A stretch of 64,000 nt of DNA from NCBI RefSeq assembly GCF_008373755.1, contig NZ_VUJV01000005.1, forward strand, positions 1-64,000, read 5' to 3'. The notes under the pieces are model-generated. The model was not told the origin of the DNA and did no database searches. It worked only from the letters and a program-made list of their open reading frames with translations. Of this stretch, positions 17,506 to 26,717 are shown piece by piece (the stretch's first letter is position 1; every line of letters begins with the position of its first letter). Source of the stretch: Nocardioides humilatus. Lineage in GTDB: Bacteria > Actinomycetota > Actinomycetes > Propionibacteriales > Nocardioidaceae. The position numbers and the translations under genes were made by a program.

Positions 17506-17787
17506 TCAGGCGAGCAGGTCCGGCACCATGTCGAAGAGCTCGACGGTGAAGGTGACGAGGGTGTGCAGCATCCAGTTGCCGGTAAAGAGGAGCGCGGCCC
17601 CGACCCCGACGACCTTCGGCACGAAGGACAGCGTGAACTCCTGGATCTGGGTCATCGACTGGAAGAGCGAGATCGCGAAGCCGATGACCAGGGCGGTCAC
17701 CAGGATCGGGGCGGAGAGCTGGAGCGCGACCCACATGGTCTTCGACGCGATCTCGATGATCGAGGTGTCGGTGATGAGCGGTGCCAT
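17506..17787 (-). CDS. fliQ: Flagellar export gate protein FliQ
   Basis: 93 aa with two hydrophobic helices and the family pattern SAPILVTALVIGFAISLFQSMTQIQEFTLSFVPK. It forms the FliPQR gate with its neighbours fliP (seven bases upstream) and fliR (ten bases downstream). The length is normal for the family (about 90 aa). Confidence 0.95.
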   Translation of the reverse strand: MAPLITDTSIIEIASKTMWVALQLSAPILVTALVIGFAISLFQSMTQIQEFTLSFVPKVVGVGAALLFTGNWMLHTLVTFTVELFDMVPDLLA

Positions 17788-17794
17788 GGCGGCG

Positions 17795-18601
17795 TCAACC
17801 TGTCCCGTAGGACTCGACGACGGACTTGATCACCAGTCCCCAGCCGTCGACCAGCACGAAGAGCAAGAGCTTGAACGGCAACGACACCATCACGGGCGGC
17901 ATCATCATCATGCCGAGGCTCATCAGGGCGCCGCTGACCACGATGTCGATGACCAGGAACGGGATGAAGATGATGAAGCCGATGATGAAAGCGTCCTTGA
18001 GCTCGGAGAGCACGAAGGCCGGGATCAGCGTCGTTGTCGGGACGTCGTTGCGGTCGTTGGGGAGCTTGCGGTCGGCGACGTTGGTGAGCAGGGACAGCTC
18101 GTCGTCGTCGGCGTTGTCGAGCATGAAGCCGCGGAGCGGTTGCAGCCCCGCGTCAAAGGCTTGGGAAGCCGACAGGGTGCCGTCCAGGTAGGGCTGGACG
18201 GCGTTGTCGTTCATGTCGCTGAGCACCGGCGACATGATGAAGAGGCTCAGGAAGAGCGCGAGACCGGCGAGCACCTGGTTGTTCGGCGTCTGCTGGAGGC
18301 CGAGGGCGTTGCGGGTCAGCCCGAGCACCACGACGACCTTGGTGAAGCTGGTGCAGGTCAGCAAGATGGCCGGCAGCAGGCTGATGAGGGTCAGCGCGAT
18401 GATCGTGACGAGGCTGTTGCTCGGCTTGTCGGTCAGCCCGGTGAAGTCGACCTGCACGGATCCGCCGGGTCCACCGCCGCCCTTCGGGCCCTTCGGGCCG
18501 TTGGGGTCTGCTGCTGCGCTCGCGGGGTTGGCCACGAGCACCGCGCAGGCGATGGCGAGCGGCACCAGAGTGAGGAAGCCGCGCCGTACCCACGCCGTCA
18601 T
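17795..18601 (-). CDS. fliP: Flagellar export gate protein FliP
   Basis: 268 aa. A cleavable N-terminal signal (about residues 10-30) is usual for FliP and is present here. It is followed by a Gly/Pro-rich linker, then a large membrane domain with LLTCTSFTKVVVVLGLTRNALGLQQTPNNQVLAGLALFL-type family sequence and the C-terminal GMMMMPPVMVSLPFKLLLFV. The ATG overlaps the fliO stop by four bases. FliP nucleates the FliPQR export channel. Confidence 0.95.
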   Translation of the reverse strand: MTAWVRRGFLTLVPLAIACAVLVANPASAAADPNGPKGPKGGGGPGGSVQVDFTGLTDKPSNSLVTIIALTLISLLPAILLTCTSFTKVVVVLGLTRNALGLQQTPNNQVLAGLALFLSLFIMSPVLSDMNDNAVQPYLDGTLSASQAFDAGLQPLRGFMLDNADDDELSLLTNVADRKLPNDRNDVPTTTLIPAFVLSELKDAFIIGFIIFIPFLVIDIVVSGALMSLGMMMMPPVMVSLPFKLLLFVLVDGWGLVIKSVVESYGTG

Positions 18602-19116
18602 GAAGCGGGCCGTCGTCGGACCGGCGTCCGCTGACCGCGGACGCGGGCGACGGCGTGGAAGGCCTGCCGCCAGGTCTGCGGCGAAACGATCGAGCCTGCA
18701 AGAGCGCCCTGGGGCTGCGGGTGAGGCCGTGGGTGAGGCTGTCGGGCGCGCGCGAGAAGCTCCCCGAAGTCGGTGACCGTCGCTCCGGTCCCGTTCTCGG
18801 GGTCGTCCTCGTCGTGCTCCTCGTCGAGCTCCTCGTCCTGAGAGACGTCCTCGACCGGCTCCGGCGCGGCGACCTCAGCAGGGTCGATCTCGGTGAGCAG
18901 CGAGACCTGCTGCTCGGTGGATCCCAGCACCAGCACCCGGCTGCCCACGCGTACGACGACCACGCCGCTCCCACGCGAGATGGCCTGTCGGGCGAGCACC
19001 TCGACGGTGGCGCCGGAGCGCGCGCCGAAGCGCCGCGCGCTCACCTTGGCGATGATCAGCAGCAGTCCGACGACCACCGCCAGCGACGCGATCAGCTGGA
19101 GCCCCATGCCCACCAT
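18598..19116 (-). CDS. fliO: Flagellar protein FliO
   Basis: 172 aa. One N-terminal transmembrane helix (about 5-24), then a FliO/FliZ-like cytosolic domain with GSGVVVVRVGSRVLVLGSTEQQVSLLTEI, then an acidic and low-complexity tail. FliO helps assemble the FliP ring. It lies between fliN (24 bases upstream) and fliP (four-base overlap), the expected place, which supports the call for a family with weak sequence conservation. Confidence 0.8.
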   Translation of the reverse strand: MVGMGLQLIASLAVVVGLLLIIAKVSARRFGARSGATVEVLARQAISRGSGVVVVRVGSRVLVLGSTEQQVSLLTEIDPAEVAAPEPVEDVSQDEELDEEHDEDDPENGTGATVTDFGELLARARQPHPRPHPQPQGALAGSIVSPQTWRQAFHAVARVRGQRTPVRRRPAS

Positions 19117-19140
19117 GGCTGACGTTTCCTGCGACCGGTC

Positions 19141-19920
19141 TCAGACCGCTGCCGCGGCGTCGACGATCTCGGTCACGCGGAGGCCGAAGTCCTCGTCGAT
19201 CACGACCACCTCGCCGCGTGCGATGAGGCGACCGTTGACGAGCAGGTCGGCGGGGCTCCCGGCTGCGCGGTCGAGCTCGAGGACCGCGCCCGGGGCGAGG
19301 GCCAGCAGGTCGCGGACGGCCATCCGGGTGCGTCCCAGCTCGACGGTCACCTCCATGTCCACGCCATGGAGCAGCTCCAAGCCGCGCGGCACGGGCACGA
19401 AGGTGGGCACGAAGGGCTCGTGCGCCTCGGACTCGACGGCCACGGGCTCGGCGTCCTCGGGGAGCGGTGCACGCGCGCCGGCCAGGGTCGAGGCGGCGAC
19501 CAGCACGGCGGCGTCGATGCCGATCCCGAGGAGGGGGATGGTGGTGAACTCCTCGCCCACTGCAGCGGTCACGTCGAAGCCCTCGGCGGAGAGGTCCACG
19601 ACCTCGGCGGCGTGGGCACGCGCGCCAACCTGGCGCGCAGCGGCGTCGAGCGCCGGTTGGCACGCGGCCGCGAGGTCGAGGCCGCCCAGGGGGCTGGCCG
19701 CGAGCGCATCCACGAGGTCTTGGCCGACCAGCACGACGATCCGGCCGGGCACCCCGTCGAGGTCGACCCGAGCGCCACCCGCGAAGGCCGAGGCGACGTG
19801 GGGCGACCCCGGCTGCGCCGGGCCCGCCGTGAGCTCTGCCGGGCTCGGCAACGCCTCGCCGGCGGCGGTGGCGACGGCCGACGCGACAGCGGCGGGATCG
19901 GTGAGGTCGGGGGCGTTCAT
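19141..19920 (-). CDS. fliN: Flagellar motor switch protein FliN (long form)
   Basis: 259 aa, about twice the length of enterobacterial FliN. The C-terminal SpoA/FliN domain covers about 170-255, with [36 protein letters not shown] and [24 protein letters not shown]. The N-terminal 150 residues resemble a CheC/FliY-type fold in layout, but the catalytic E-x2-N pairs of CheC phosphatases are not seen, so phosphatase activity is doubtful. It forms the C-ring with FliM and FliG and overlaps the fliM stop by four bases. Confidence 0.9.
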   Translation of the reverse strand: MNAPDLTDPAAVASAVATAAGEALPSPAELTAGPAQPGSPHVASAFAGGARVDLDGVPGRIVVLVGQDLVDALAASPLGGLDLAAACQPALDAAARQVGARAHAAEVVDLSAEGFDVTAAVGEEFTTIPLLGIGIDAAVLVAASTLAGARAPLPEDAEPVAVESEAHEPFVPTFVPVPRGLELLHGVDMEVTVELGRTRMAVRDLLALAPGAVLELDRAAGSPADLLVNGRLIARGEVVVIDEDFGLRVTEIVDAAAAV

Positions 19921-20861
19921 GGCTTCTCCTTGGGGGTGTCCACGATGAGGGCGGCCAGTCGTTGGCCGCGGGACCCGACGGTGGCGTGGGCGAAGGTGTT
20001 GTCGGCGACGGTGACGTCGAGCGGCGCGGCGGCCGGGTGGTCGATCCGGACCACGTCGCCGGGCTTGAGCGCCGCCAGCGTCGCGGGGTCGAGGGTCGTC
20101 GAACGGAAGCGCACCGCAACGGCGACGGGCACCTCGGCCAGCTGCTCCTTGAGGAGTCGGGTGGCCTCGGTGCGCTGGTGCCGCTCGCGGTCGGAGATCG
20201 CTCCGGAACCGGCGGCGTCGGTCAGGTGGGGGAGCAGCCCCGAGAAGGGCAGGCAGATGGTGACCTGGTCGGCGCGTTCGTTGATCCGCAGGTCGAAGGT
20301 CACGACGACCATCACGTCCGACGCCCCGGCCACCTGCGCGAACTGTGGGCTGTACTCCTGGCCGGTGATCACCGGCTCGACCGGCACCACGGGAGCGAGG
20401 GAGTAGCGCATCTCGCCGAGGAGGCGCTCGATGAGACCACCGATCACGCCGGCCTCGATCTCGGTCAGCGGCCGGTCGGGCTGCTCCTCCCCACCGGGAC
20501 CTCCGAGCATGTGGTCGATGCAGGACATGGTCGCGAAGAGCGGGATCTCCAAGACGCCCGTGCCGGGGATGGGGTCGGCCGAGAAGAGGGTCATGTAGGT
20601 CGAGGCACCGAGGCTGTCGACGTACTCCGCGTAGGTCCGCTGGTCGATGCTCGCGAGCGACACCGAGCAGACGGTCCGCAGCGAGCTGGTGAACACCGTC
20701 GTCGCCTGGCGCGCGAAGCCGTCGAACCCCAGCTGCAAGGTCCGCTGGTGCTCGCGGGAGAGCTGGATCGGTCGCCGGAAGTCGTAGAGCGTCGGCTCCG
20801 ACCGTCCAGCCCGCCGACGCGGGCCGGATGCCGCGCGCGACGGGGCGAGAGCTTGGGTCAC
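19917..20861 (-). CDS. fliM: Flagellar motor switch protein FliM
   Basis: 314 aa. The core matches Fli[19 protein letters not shown] near the N terminus, [22 protein letters not shown] and [19 protein letters not shown] in the middle, and a C-terminal SpoA domain (about 240-305). FliM binds phospho-CheY and reverses the motor. The very short segment before YDFRRP lacks a clear LSQxEIDxLL CheY-binding motif of the enterobacterial type. The GTG start at 20861 lies seven bases after a FliA-type -10, so this internal transcript should be leaderless. Confidence 0.9.
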   Translation of the reverse strand: MTQALAPSRAASGPRRRAGRSEPTLYDFRRPIQLSREHQRTLQLGFDGFARQATTVFTSSLRTVCSVSLASIDQRTYAEYVDSLGASTYMTLFSADPIPGTGVLEIPLFATMSCIDHMLGGPGGEEQPDRPLTEIEAGVIGGLIERLLGEMRYSLAPVVPVEPVITGQEYSPQFAQVAGASDVMVVVTFDLRINERADQVTICLPFSGLLPHLTDAAGSGAISDRERHQRTEATRLLKEQLAEVPVAVAVRFRSTTLDPATLAALKPGDVVRIDHPAAAPLDVTVADNTFAHATVGSRGQRLAALIVDTPKEKP

Positions 20862-20868
20862 AGTTGCC

Positions 20869-20896
20869 TGATCGTCGCTGGGTCCTGGGACCTGAG
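20869..20896 (-). promoter_or_regulatory. FliA-type promoter upstream of fliM
   Basis: Read on the minus strand: CTCA (20896-20893), 16 bases, then GACGATCA (20876-20869). One base differs from GCCGAT. The -10 ends seven bases before the fliM GTG at 20861, the same geometry as at cheR. It would give an internal, leaderless transcript for fliM to flhA. Confidence 0.55.
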
Positions 20897-20946
20897 CGTT
20901 TCTGGGCGGTCCGGTCGACCGGACCCCGGATGGCCCGATCGGGCCA
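20881..20946. repeat. Three inverted repeats in the fliL-fliM gap
   Basis: GGTCC-TG-GGACC (20881-20892), a perfect 18-bp palindrome centred at 20916/20917 (20908-20925), and a perfect 16-bp palindrome (TGGCCCGATCGGGCCA, 20931-20946) lie in a row between fliL and fliM. The first overlaps the CTCA-N16 spacer of the fliM promoter. They could be operators, or RNA hairpins that reduce read-through from fliL. Confidence 0.6.
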
Positions 20947-20999
20947 CCCGTCAGTGTCGTTCGTCGGCGCGCCGCGTCGCGGCCGCCCGCTGGCTCACC

Positions 21000-21461
21000 T
21001 CACTCCGTGACGAACTCCGTGAAATAGACGTCCATGACCTCTCCCTCGTAACGCTCCTCCAGCACCTTCACCAGCTCCTTCTTCAGCTTGGCGCGCTGGC
21101 CGTCCTTCGCGAGCTCGGCGACGTCACGACCGCTGAAGATCTCAATCGCCGCGTCGAGCGCCTTGCTCCCGTCGAACTCCCCGCCGTGCTCACCGCTCAC
21201 CGCGTCCGTCAGCTGCAGGGACAGCCCGAGACGGAGGTAGTGACCCTGGGCCAGGTTGATCTGGACGTGGTCGAGCGGGGCGACCGGCCCGGGCTTCGGC
21301 GCGGCGTCCCCTCCGCTCCCCGGCTTGAGGACGAAGAAGTAGCCGGCGCCGCCCAGCCCGAGCAGGAGCACGACGGCGATGATGAGCAGCTTCTTCTTGC
21401 TCTTCTTCGCGGGCGCGGGCGCGGCCGTCTTCTCGGCAGGCGGTGCGGTCGTGGCGGTCAT
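21000..21461 (-). CDS. fliL: Flagellar basal body-associated protein FliL
   Basis: 153 aa. A cytosolic Ala/Lys/Pro-rich N terminus, one transmembrane helix (about 25-44), and an extracytoplasmic FliL domain ending ELVKVLEERYEGEVMDVYFTEFVTE. FliL surrounds the stator and supports its function. The ATG at 21461 is preceded by GAGGAGGGG and overlaps the motB stop by four bases. The frame upstream of 21461 is a shadow of motB. A 138-base gap with palindromes separates it from fliM. Confidence 0.9.
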   Translation of the reverse strand: MTATTAPPAEKTAAPAPAKKSKKKLLIIAVVLLLGLGGAGYFFVLKPGSGGDAAPKPGPVAPLDHVQINLAQGHYLRLGLSLQLTDAVSGEHGGEFDGSKALDAAIEIFSGRDVAELAKDGQRAKLKKELVKVLEERYEGEVMDVYFTEFVTE

Positions 21462-22366
21462 GATGATGTCCCCTCCTCGGTCCTCATCTCTTCGTAGACG
21501 TCGGCGAACCTGGCCCGGGTCGCCGCGGATGCCTGGCTGAGCACCACCAGGTCGACGCGCTTGTTGACGCGCTGGGAGCCGCGCTTGTGGGGGTCGACCA
21601 ACGGCTTGGTGTGCCCGAAGCCCGTGGCGCGCAGGCGGTTCTCCTGGAGCCCGTCGACCTCCTGCAGTCGGCGGAGCACGTCGACCGCGCGGGCGACGGA
21701 GAGGTCCCAGTCGGTCGGGTAGTACTTCGGCTTCACCGGGACCTGGTTGGTGTGGCCGTCGACCTGGATCGGCTCCGGCAGGCGGCGGAGCACCGGTGCG
21801 ATGGTGTCGACCACGCGCTGGCCACGGACGGTGAGGTCGGCGATGTTGGGTTGGAAGACGACGTGCCGCGACACCAGGCTGACGACGAGGCCCCGCTCGT
21901 CGATCGTCGCCCGGACGTCGTCTTGGAGGCCTTCGGCGCGCAACGCCTCGTCGATCTCGCGCCACACCTTGAAGAGGCGGTCGACCTCGCTGCGCGCCTC
22001 GGCCTCGGCCTGCTGCTCGCGACGGCGGTCGTGGTCGTGGACCATCTCCTCGACGGCCTTGCGCTCCGAGGCGCTCATCTGGGTCATGATCGCGCTGTAG
22101 CTGGGGTCGGAGGGGGACGCTGGGCCGCGGTAGTCCAGGGTCGGGTTCTCGCCGTTGAGGATCGACGTCGATCGGCCGAAGCCCTCGGCCAGTCCGGTCT
22201 TGAGCTCCTGGTACTTCTCCTCGTTCACCGTCGACATCGAGAACAAGATGATGAACAGCACCATCAACAGGGTGACCATGTCGGCGTAGGTGACCAGCCA
22301 ACGCTCGGAGCCTTCCTCGTGCTCCTCCTCGTGGCCGCGACGCCGGCGGCGCGGCGGGGCTGACAT
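21458..22366 (-). CDS. motB: Flagellar motor stator protein MotB
   Basis: 302 aa. One transmembrane helix follows WLVTYADMVTLLMVLFIILFS; Asp29 in the YAD motif is the essential proton-binding residue. The C-terminal OmpA-like peptidoglycan-binding domain contains DGHTNQVPVKPKYYPTDWDLS and NRLRATGFG. It anchors the MotAB stator to the wall. The start overlaps the motA stop by one base (TGATG). The larger open frame upstream is a shadow of motA. Confidence 0.95.
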   Translation of the reverse strand: MSAPPRRRRRGHEEEHEEGSERWLVTYADMVTLLMVLFIILFSMSTVNEEKYQELKTGLAEGFGRSTSILNGENPTLDYRGPASPSDPSYSAIMTQMSASERKAVEEMVHDHDRRREQQAEAEARSEVDRLFKVWREIDEALRAEGLQDDVRATIDERGLVVSLVSRHVVFQPNIADLTVRGQRVVDTIAPVLRRLPEPIQVDGHTNQVPVKPKYYPTDWDLSVARAVDVLRRLQEVDGLQENRLRATGFGHTKPLVDPHKRGSQRVNKRVDLVVLSQASAATRARFADVYEEMRTEEGTSS

Positions 22367-23142
22367 CAGGCCGCCTCCGCCTCGCGGTTGTCGGTCTCGG
22401 AGAGCAGGGAGCGCAGCTTCTCGGCGATGGTGCGCGGGTTGGCGCCGGACTGGATGGCGACGACGCCCTCCAAGGCGACCTCCATCCGGGCGCACTCGAT
22501 CTCGCTGAGTCGCTTGATGCGGTTGCCCATGGGGAACCACAAGACGTTGGCGGACATGACGCCCCACAGCGTGGCCACGAAGGCGGAGGCGATCAGGGGT
22601 CCGAGGGACTCGGGGTCGGCCAGGCTCTCGAGCACGTGCACGAGGCCCATGACGGTGCCGACGATGCCGATGGTCGGCGCGTAGGCGCCGGCATCCTTGA
22701 AGAACTTCGCCGACTGGTTGTCCGTACGGCGCTTGGCATCGATCTCGGCCTCGAGGATGTCGCGGACCTCCTCGGGGTCGGTGCCGTCGATCGCCATCGT
22801 CACGCCCTTGACGAGGAACGGCTCCGGTACGTCGGCCAGCCCGTCCTCCAGCGCCAGGAGCCCTTCTCGGCGAGCCTTGTCGGCCAGCCGGACGACGTGG
22901 GGCACCAGCTCCCCACCGGGCGCGGCGTCGCCGCCCTTGAACGCCTTGATCAGGGCACGGAAGGCCTGCTTGGTGTCGTTCATCGTGCAGCCGGCGATCG
23001 TGACCAGGATCGTGGTGCCGAAGACGAGCAGCATCGGGGGCATCAGGACCAGGCTCATGGGGTTGCCGCCCTCGAGCACGTTGGCCAGGACGATCACCAC
23101 CAGACCCAGCCCGACTCCGATGACTGCTGCCGGGTCCTTCAT
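22366..23142 (-). CDS. motA: Flagellar motor stator protein MotA
   Basis: 258 aa with four hydrophobic segments and the MotA/TolQ/ExbB pattern, including GGAYAPTIGIVGTVMGLVHVLE-like sequence (about 150-170), with the conserved proline-containing helix. Its large cytosolic loop contacts FliG. Order flbD-motA-motB-fliL with overlaps is standard for Gram-positive flagellar loci. Asp in MotB supplies the ion site, so a proton-type stator is likely; sodium use cannot be excluded from the sequence. Confidence 0.95.
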   Translation of the reverse strand: MKDPAAVIGVGLGLVVIVLANVLEGGNPMSLVLMPPMLLVFGTTILVTIAGCTMNDTKQAFRALIKAFKGGDAAPGGELVPHVVRLADKARREGLLALEDGLADVPEPFLVKGVTMAIDGTDPEEVRDILEAEIDAKRRTDNQSAKFFKDAGAYAPTIGIVGTVMGLVHVLESLADPESLGPLIASAFVATLWGVMSANVLWFPMGNRIKRLSEIECARMEVALEGVVAIQSGANPRTIAEKLRSLLSETDNREAEAA

Positions 23143-23447
23143 GACCGCTCCCCTCCGAGTGCAGGGTCAGCCGTGCCACTGTCCGTCGGTTTCGACGGGA
23201 CAGCCGAGAGGTGGCCACCGTGCCGCGGCTCGGGGACGGGGTGTCGGGTGTCGTAGCTCGCAACGGTCGCGAGGATCTCGGCGCGGTAGAGCACCACCTC
23301 CCGCCGGATCGTGTCCAGCGACTCGCAGACGACGTACTTCTTGCCGTCGACGAGCGTGATCACCGTGTCGGGTGTGGCATCCATCCGCTCGATCAGGTCG
23401 ACGTTGAGCAGGAACACGGTCCCCGAAAGGCGGGTCAGCGTGATCAT
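23139..23447 (-). CDS. flbD: Flagellar protein FlbD
   Basis: 102 aa. The first 60 residues match the FlbD family: MITLTRLSGTVFLLNVDLIERMDATPDTVITLVDGKKYVV-type sequence, then an Ala/Pro-rich tail. This family is found in Gram-positive and spirochaete flagellar loci, is unrelated to the Caulobacter NtrC-like FlbD, and has no clear biochemical function. The ATG at 23447 has GGAGG at seven bases. An in-frame ATG at 23522 would add 25 non-conserved residues and sits nine bases after the FliA -10, so a leaderless longer form is possible. The stop overlaps motA by four bases. Confidence 0.85.
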   Translation of the reverse strand: MITLTRLSGTVFLLNVDLIERMDATPDTVITLVDGKKYVVCESLDTIRREVVLYRAEILATVASYDTRHPVPEPRHGGHLSAVPSKPTDSGTADPALGGERS

Positions 23448-23531
23448 CTCCGCACCTCCGTGTGCGTGATCCTGCCGACGCGAGTCGGCAGCGAGACTGA
23501 CGACGGGCCGTCCTTGGCCCATCCGGTTTCC

Positions 23532-23559
23532 CTATCGGCACGGTCGGCGCGAGCCTGAG
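23532..23559 (-). promoter_or_regulatory. FliA-type promoter for flbD-motA-motB-fliL
   Basis: Minus strand: CTCA (23559-23556), 16 bases, GCCGATAG (23539-23532). It is identical to the cheA site in both boxes. The transcript should start near 23524. Its leader would carry a GCCGAC-TCGC-GTCGGC hairpin (23489-23474). Confidence 0.65.
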
Positions 23560-23586
23560 GGGCCCGCGCGATCCCGCGTCGATCGG

Positions 23587-24441
23587 TCAGCGCTTGATGT
23601 TGACGAGCTCGTCGAGGACCTGGTCCGACGTCGTGATCACGCGTGCGTTGGCCTGGAAGCCACGCTGGGCGAGGATCAGGTTGGTGAACTCGGCCGACAG
23701 GTCGACGTTGGACATCTCGAGCGCTCCGGCCATCAGCTCGCCTCGCTGGCCCTCACCGGGGACACCGAGCTGAGCGGCGCCCGAGTTGGCGGACTCGCGG
23801 AACATGGTGTCGCCCACCTTGTCGAGGCCCATCGGGTTGTCGAAGTCGGCCACGGCGATCTGGCAGATGTCGCGCTGGACGTCGTCGGAGAAGACACCGC
23901 GGATCTTGCCGTCGGCACCGATCGAGAACGACGTCAGCTCCACGCCCGGCGGGAGCGGCGGGTTCAGGTTCGCGGTGTCGAGGGAGATGTCGATCAGGCC
24001 GCCCGTCGGGTCGCCGTTGGCGTCCAGGGCGTAGCCCTGGACCCGGAGGCCGTTGGGCGCGACCAGGTCGCCGGCCTCGTCGAACGTGAACGACCCGGCC
24101 CGGGTGTAGACGCTCTGGGCGCCGTCGCGGAGGACGAAGAAGCCGTCGCCCGAGATCATCAGGTCGGTGCCGCGACCGGTCGTCTGGGCGGCGCCCTGAC
24201 CGAAGTTGGTGGCGACGGCGGCCAGTTGGACGCCGAGGCCGATCTGGACCGAGTTGGTGCCACCGCGCTCGGCGTTGGCCCCGGAGGCCGCCGTGAGCAT
24301 CTGGCTGAGGGTGTCGGAGAACACGGTGTTGCTCGACTTGAAGCCGACCGTGTTGGCGTTGGCGATGTTGTTGCCGGTGACGTCGAGCATCGTCTGGTGA
24401 TTGCGAAGGCCGCTGATGCCGGCGAAGAGTGAGCGCAACAT
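23587..24441 (-). CDS. flgE: Flagellar hook protein FlgE
   Basis: 284 aa, short for a hook protein and close to FlgG-like length. The N-terminal rod motif LRSLFAGISGLRNHQTMLDVTGNNIANANTVGFKSS-type sequence and C-terminal MSNVDLSAEFTNLILAQRGFQANARVITTSDQVLDELVNIKR-type sequence are diagnostic of the flagellar basal-body rod/hook family. Order (after flgD) makes it the hook subunit. The ATG at 24441 has AGAGGAAA upstream; upstream in-frame codons read as non-family sequence. Confidence 0.85.
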   Translation of the reverse strand: MLRSLFAGISGLRNHQTMLDVTGNNIANANTVGFKSSNTVFSDTLSQMLTAASGANAERGGTNSVQIGLGVQLAAVATNFGQGAAQTTGRGTDLMISGDGFFVLRDGAQSVYTRAGSFTFDEAGDLVAPNGLRVQGYALDANGDPTGGLIDISLDTANLNPPLPPGVELTSFSIGADGKIRGVFSDDVQRDICQIAVADFDNPMGLDKVGDTMFRESANSGAAQLGVPGEGQRGELMAGALEMSNVDLSAEFTNLILAQRGFQANARVITTSDQVLDELVNIKR

Positions 24442-24487
24442 GGGTGTTTCCTCTCGTGGTGGTTGATCGGCCGCGGGTGCGGTCGGG

Positions 24488-24961
24488 TCAGGCAGCGTTA
24501 TTTCCCGAGTCGTCCCCGGAGTCGTCTCCGGAGTCGTCACCGGAGTCGGTGACGCCGACGCTGAGGACGGCGTAGAGCGAGACCTGCTCGCCGTCGATGT
24601 CGAGGACCGGGCCGGTCGGCATGAACGTCGTGCCGCGGACCGTGCCGGTCACCTCGTTGCCGTCCTCGTCGGTGTAGGTGACGGACTGGCCTATGAGGGA
24701 GCTCGCGCCGAAGGCGAGCTGGGTCGACACCAGGATCGAGGTCTGGTCGGCGACCTGCTGGATCTTCTCGAGGGTGGTGAACTGGGCCGTCTGCGCCAGC
24801 ATCTCGGCGGAGTCGGTCGGGTTGAGCGGGTCCTGGTTCTGCATCTGGGTGACCATCAGCTGCAGGAAGAGGTCCTTGTCGCCGAAGGCTCCGAGCGAGC
24901 TCGTCGGCGGCGTCTGGGACCACGGTGACCCACCGCTTCCTTCCACAGGTGTCATCGACAT
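24488..24961 (-). CDS. flgD: Flagellar hook-capping protein FlgD
   Basis: 157 aa. The conserved N-terminal region includes DLFLQLMVTQMQNQDPLNPTDSAEMLAQTAQFTTLEKIQ, the FlgD signature in pieces. A small beta domain follows (about 90-135). The C terminus ends in DSGDD repeated three times and DSGNN, an acidic low-complexity tail encoded by imperfect 12-base repeats (about 24500-24545). FlgD caps the growing hook. The start at 24961 has GGAGG at five bases. Confidence 0.9.
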   Translation of the reverse strand: MSMTPVEGSGGSPWSQTPPTSSLGAFGDKDLFLQLMVTQMQNQDPLNPTDSAEMLAQTAQFTTLEKIQQVADQTSILVSTQLAFGASSLIGQSVTYTDEDGNEVTGTVRGTTFMPTGPVLDIDGEQVSLYAVLSVGVTDSGDDSGDDSGDDSGNNAA

Positions 24962-24971
24962 CGTGTCCTCC

Positions 24972-26717
24972 TCACATCAGGCGGTCGAGGCGACCGGTTG
25001 CTTGTTGCGGACCTGTCGATCCGTCGGGTCGGGCTGCGGGCTGGGCGTCGACGGGGACGTCGGGTCGGGCGTCACGAGAAGCGCCCCGGTGGGGGTTCTC
25101 CTCCCGTTCGCCGGGACCGCGGCCGGACCCACGCGCTCCGTCCGCATCGCGCGGGTCGAACGTCTCGCGGGCGGCACCGGTGTCCACCGCCGGAGCGTCC
25201 GCGCCGGTCGCGGTGGCGTCACGGACGACGATGCGGGCATCACCCATCCCGGTGTGTTCCAGCAGGCGACGCAGCTCGTGCGCGCCGTGGGCGAGGGCGT
25301 CGGTCGCGTGCTCGGAGCTGAGGTTGACCCGCACGGAGCCGTCACGCACGACCAAGGTGACCCGGACCTCGCCGAGGTGCTCGGGGCGCAACGTCATCGT
25401 GATCCGGTGCGTCCCCTCGCCGGTCTTGGCGAGCCGCACGACCTCCGGGAAGACCTGCTGCACCGGGCTCGCCGCGGCGACCGGCCGGTCCATGGGCCGC
25501 GTCAGCACCGCCGCTGGCGCTGCGGAGGCGAGGGCCGCGGGCGGAGCCTGAGCAGGCTCGACCTGCTCCTGCGGCTCGAAGGGCCTCGGGACGCCGACCA
25601 CGGGTCCGTGCTCCTGACGGGCCACCTGGATCCGCGGGACGGGCACCGTCGGCGCCACGGGTGCTTCGACCCGTGCGACGGGTCGTCCGTCGGGCGCCGT
25701 CGTCGGCGAAGCGAGGATGTCGGCGGTCGGCGCCTTGACCGGTCCTGCCACCGGTGCCCCGGCCCGGGCAGCGAGCGACGGTCGGGCGGGGGTGGCCACG
25801 GGCGGAGCGATCTGCGGAGCGACAGGCGGTGCGACAGGCGGTGCGGCGGGTGCTGATGCCACGAGGGGCGGGGCGACGGGCGGCACAACGCCCACCCGCG
25901 CGGCCGCCTGGCCGAAGGCTGCCACGGGGGGTACCGGCTCAGGGACGGGCCCGGGAGCCGGCGCCACCGCCGGCTCGCCGCTCGCGCTCCGGGCGGGGAT
26001 GGCTGTCGTCGTGCCGGGCGCGGCGCTGACCGCGCCCGGCACGACGGGGTCGGCAGTGCCGACGGGGACGACCAGCGCAGCGGCACCGGGGACACGAGTT
26101 GCTGCTGGTTGCTGATCGTTGATCGAGATCTCAGGGGGAGTGACGTCCATCGGGCGAGCCGTCGGAGCGGTCGCCGGCGGGGCCGACGCGACGGGGGGAG
26201 CGATGACGGGGGTTGCGATCGGGGCCACGACAGGGACGGCGATCGGCGTCGGGACCACAACAGGCACGGCGAGCGGGTCGGAGCCGACCACGGGCGGGAC
26301 ATCGGCGGGCTCGACCCCGTCGAGGATCGTCTCCTCGGGCGGCGTCATCGGGTCGAGCTCGAGCACGGGCGGGAGACCGGTGATCACCGGGGGCGCGGAG
26401 AGTGTCGGCGCTTCGGGGTCGATCGGGGCAGGAGCGGGGTCGACGGGCAGGACCGACGTGACCGGTACGGCGGGCATGGTCGCGGCGGGCATGGTCACGG
26501 GGGGAAGCGGGTGTGCCGGCGCCAGGGGCGCAGCCGGGGAGGAGGGGACCCACGGAAGCGTGTCCTTCTGCTCCGACTCGTCGGCCAGGCACGAGGTGAG
26601 CTCGGCCGCGAGCGCCATCATGAAGCCGCCGTCCGCCGGAGGGGCGAAGGGGCCGAGGCCCGCCCCGTCGCCGCTGGGCGGCACCGGGAGACCGGGGAGG
26701 AGGGGCGTGAGGCTCAC
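24972..26717 (-). CDS. fliK: Flagellar hook-length control protein FliK
   Basis: 581 aa. The C-terminal Flg_hook domain (about 440-520) contains [33 protein letters not shown]-type sequence, the diagnostic part. The central 350 residues are Pro/Ala/Val-rich and low in complexity, as expected for a molecular ruler. The GTG start at 26717 overlaps the stop of the hydrolase gene by four bases (GTGA). Larger upstream frames are shadows of that gene. It is exported and then switches FlhB specificity. Confidence 0.85.
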   Translation of the reverse strand: MSLTPLLPGLPVPPSGDGAGLGPFAPPADGGFMMALAAELTSCLADESEQKDTLPWVPSSPAAPLAPAHPLPPVTMPAATMPAVPVTSVLPVDPAPAPIDPEAPTLSAPPVITGLPPVLELDPMTPPEETILDGVEPADVPPVVGSDPLAVPVVVPTPIAVPVVAPIATPVIAPPVASAPPATAPTARPMDVTPPEISINDQQPAATRVPGAAALVVPVGTADPVVPGAVSAAPGTTTAIPARSASGEPAVAPAPGPVPEPVPPVAAFGQAAARVGVVPPVAPPLVASAPAAPPVAPPVAPQIAPPVATPARPSLAARAGAPVAGPVKAPTADILASPTTAPDGRPVARVEAPVAPTVPVPRIQVARQEHGPVVGVPRPFEPQEQVEPAQAPPAALASAAPAAVLTRPMDRPVAAASPVQQVFPEVVRLAKTGEGTHRITMTLRPEHLGEVRVTLVVRDGSVRVNLSSEHATDALAHGAHELRRLLEHTGMGDARIVVRDATATGADAPAVDTGAARETFDPRDADGARGSGRGPGEREENPHRGASRDARPDVPVDAQPAARPDGSTGPQQATGRLDRLM

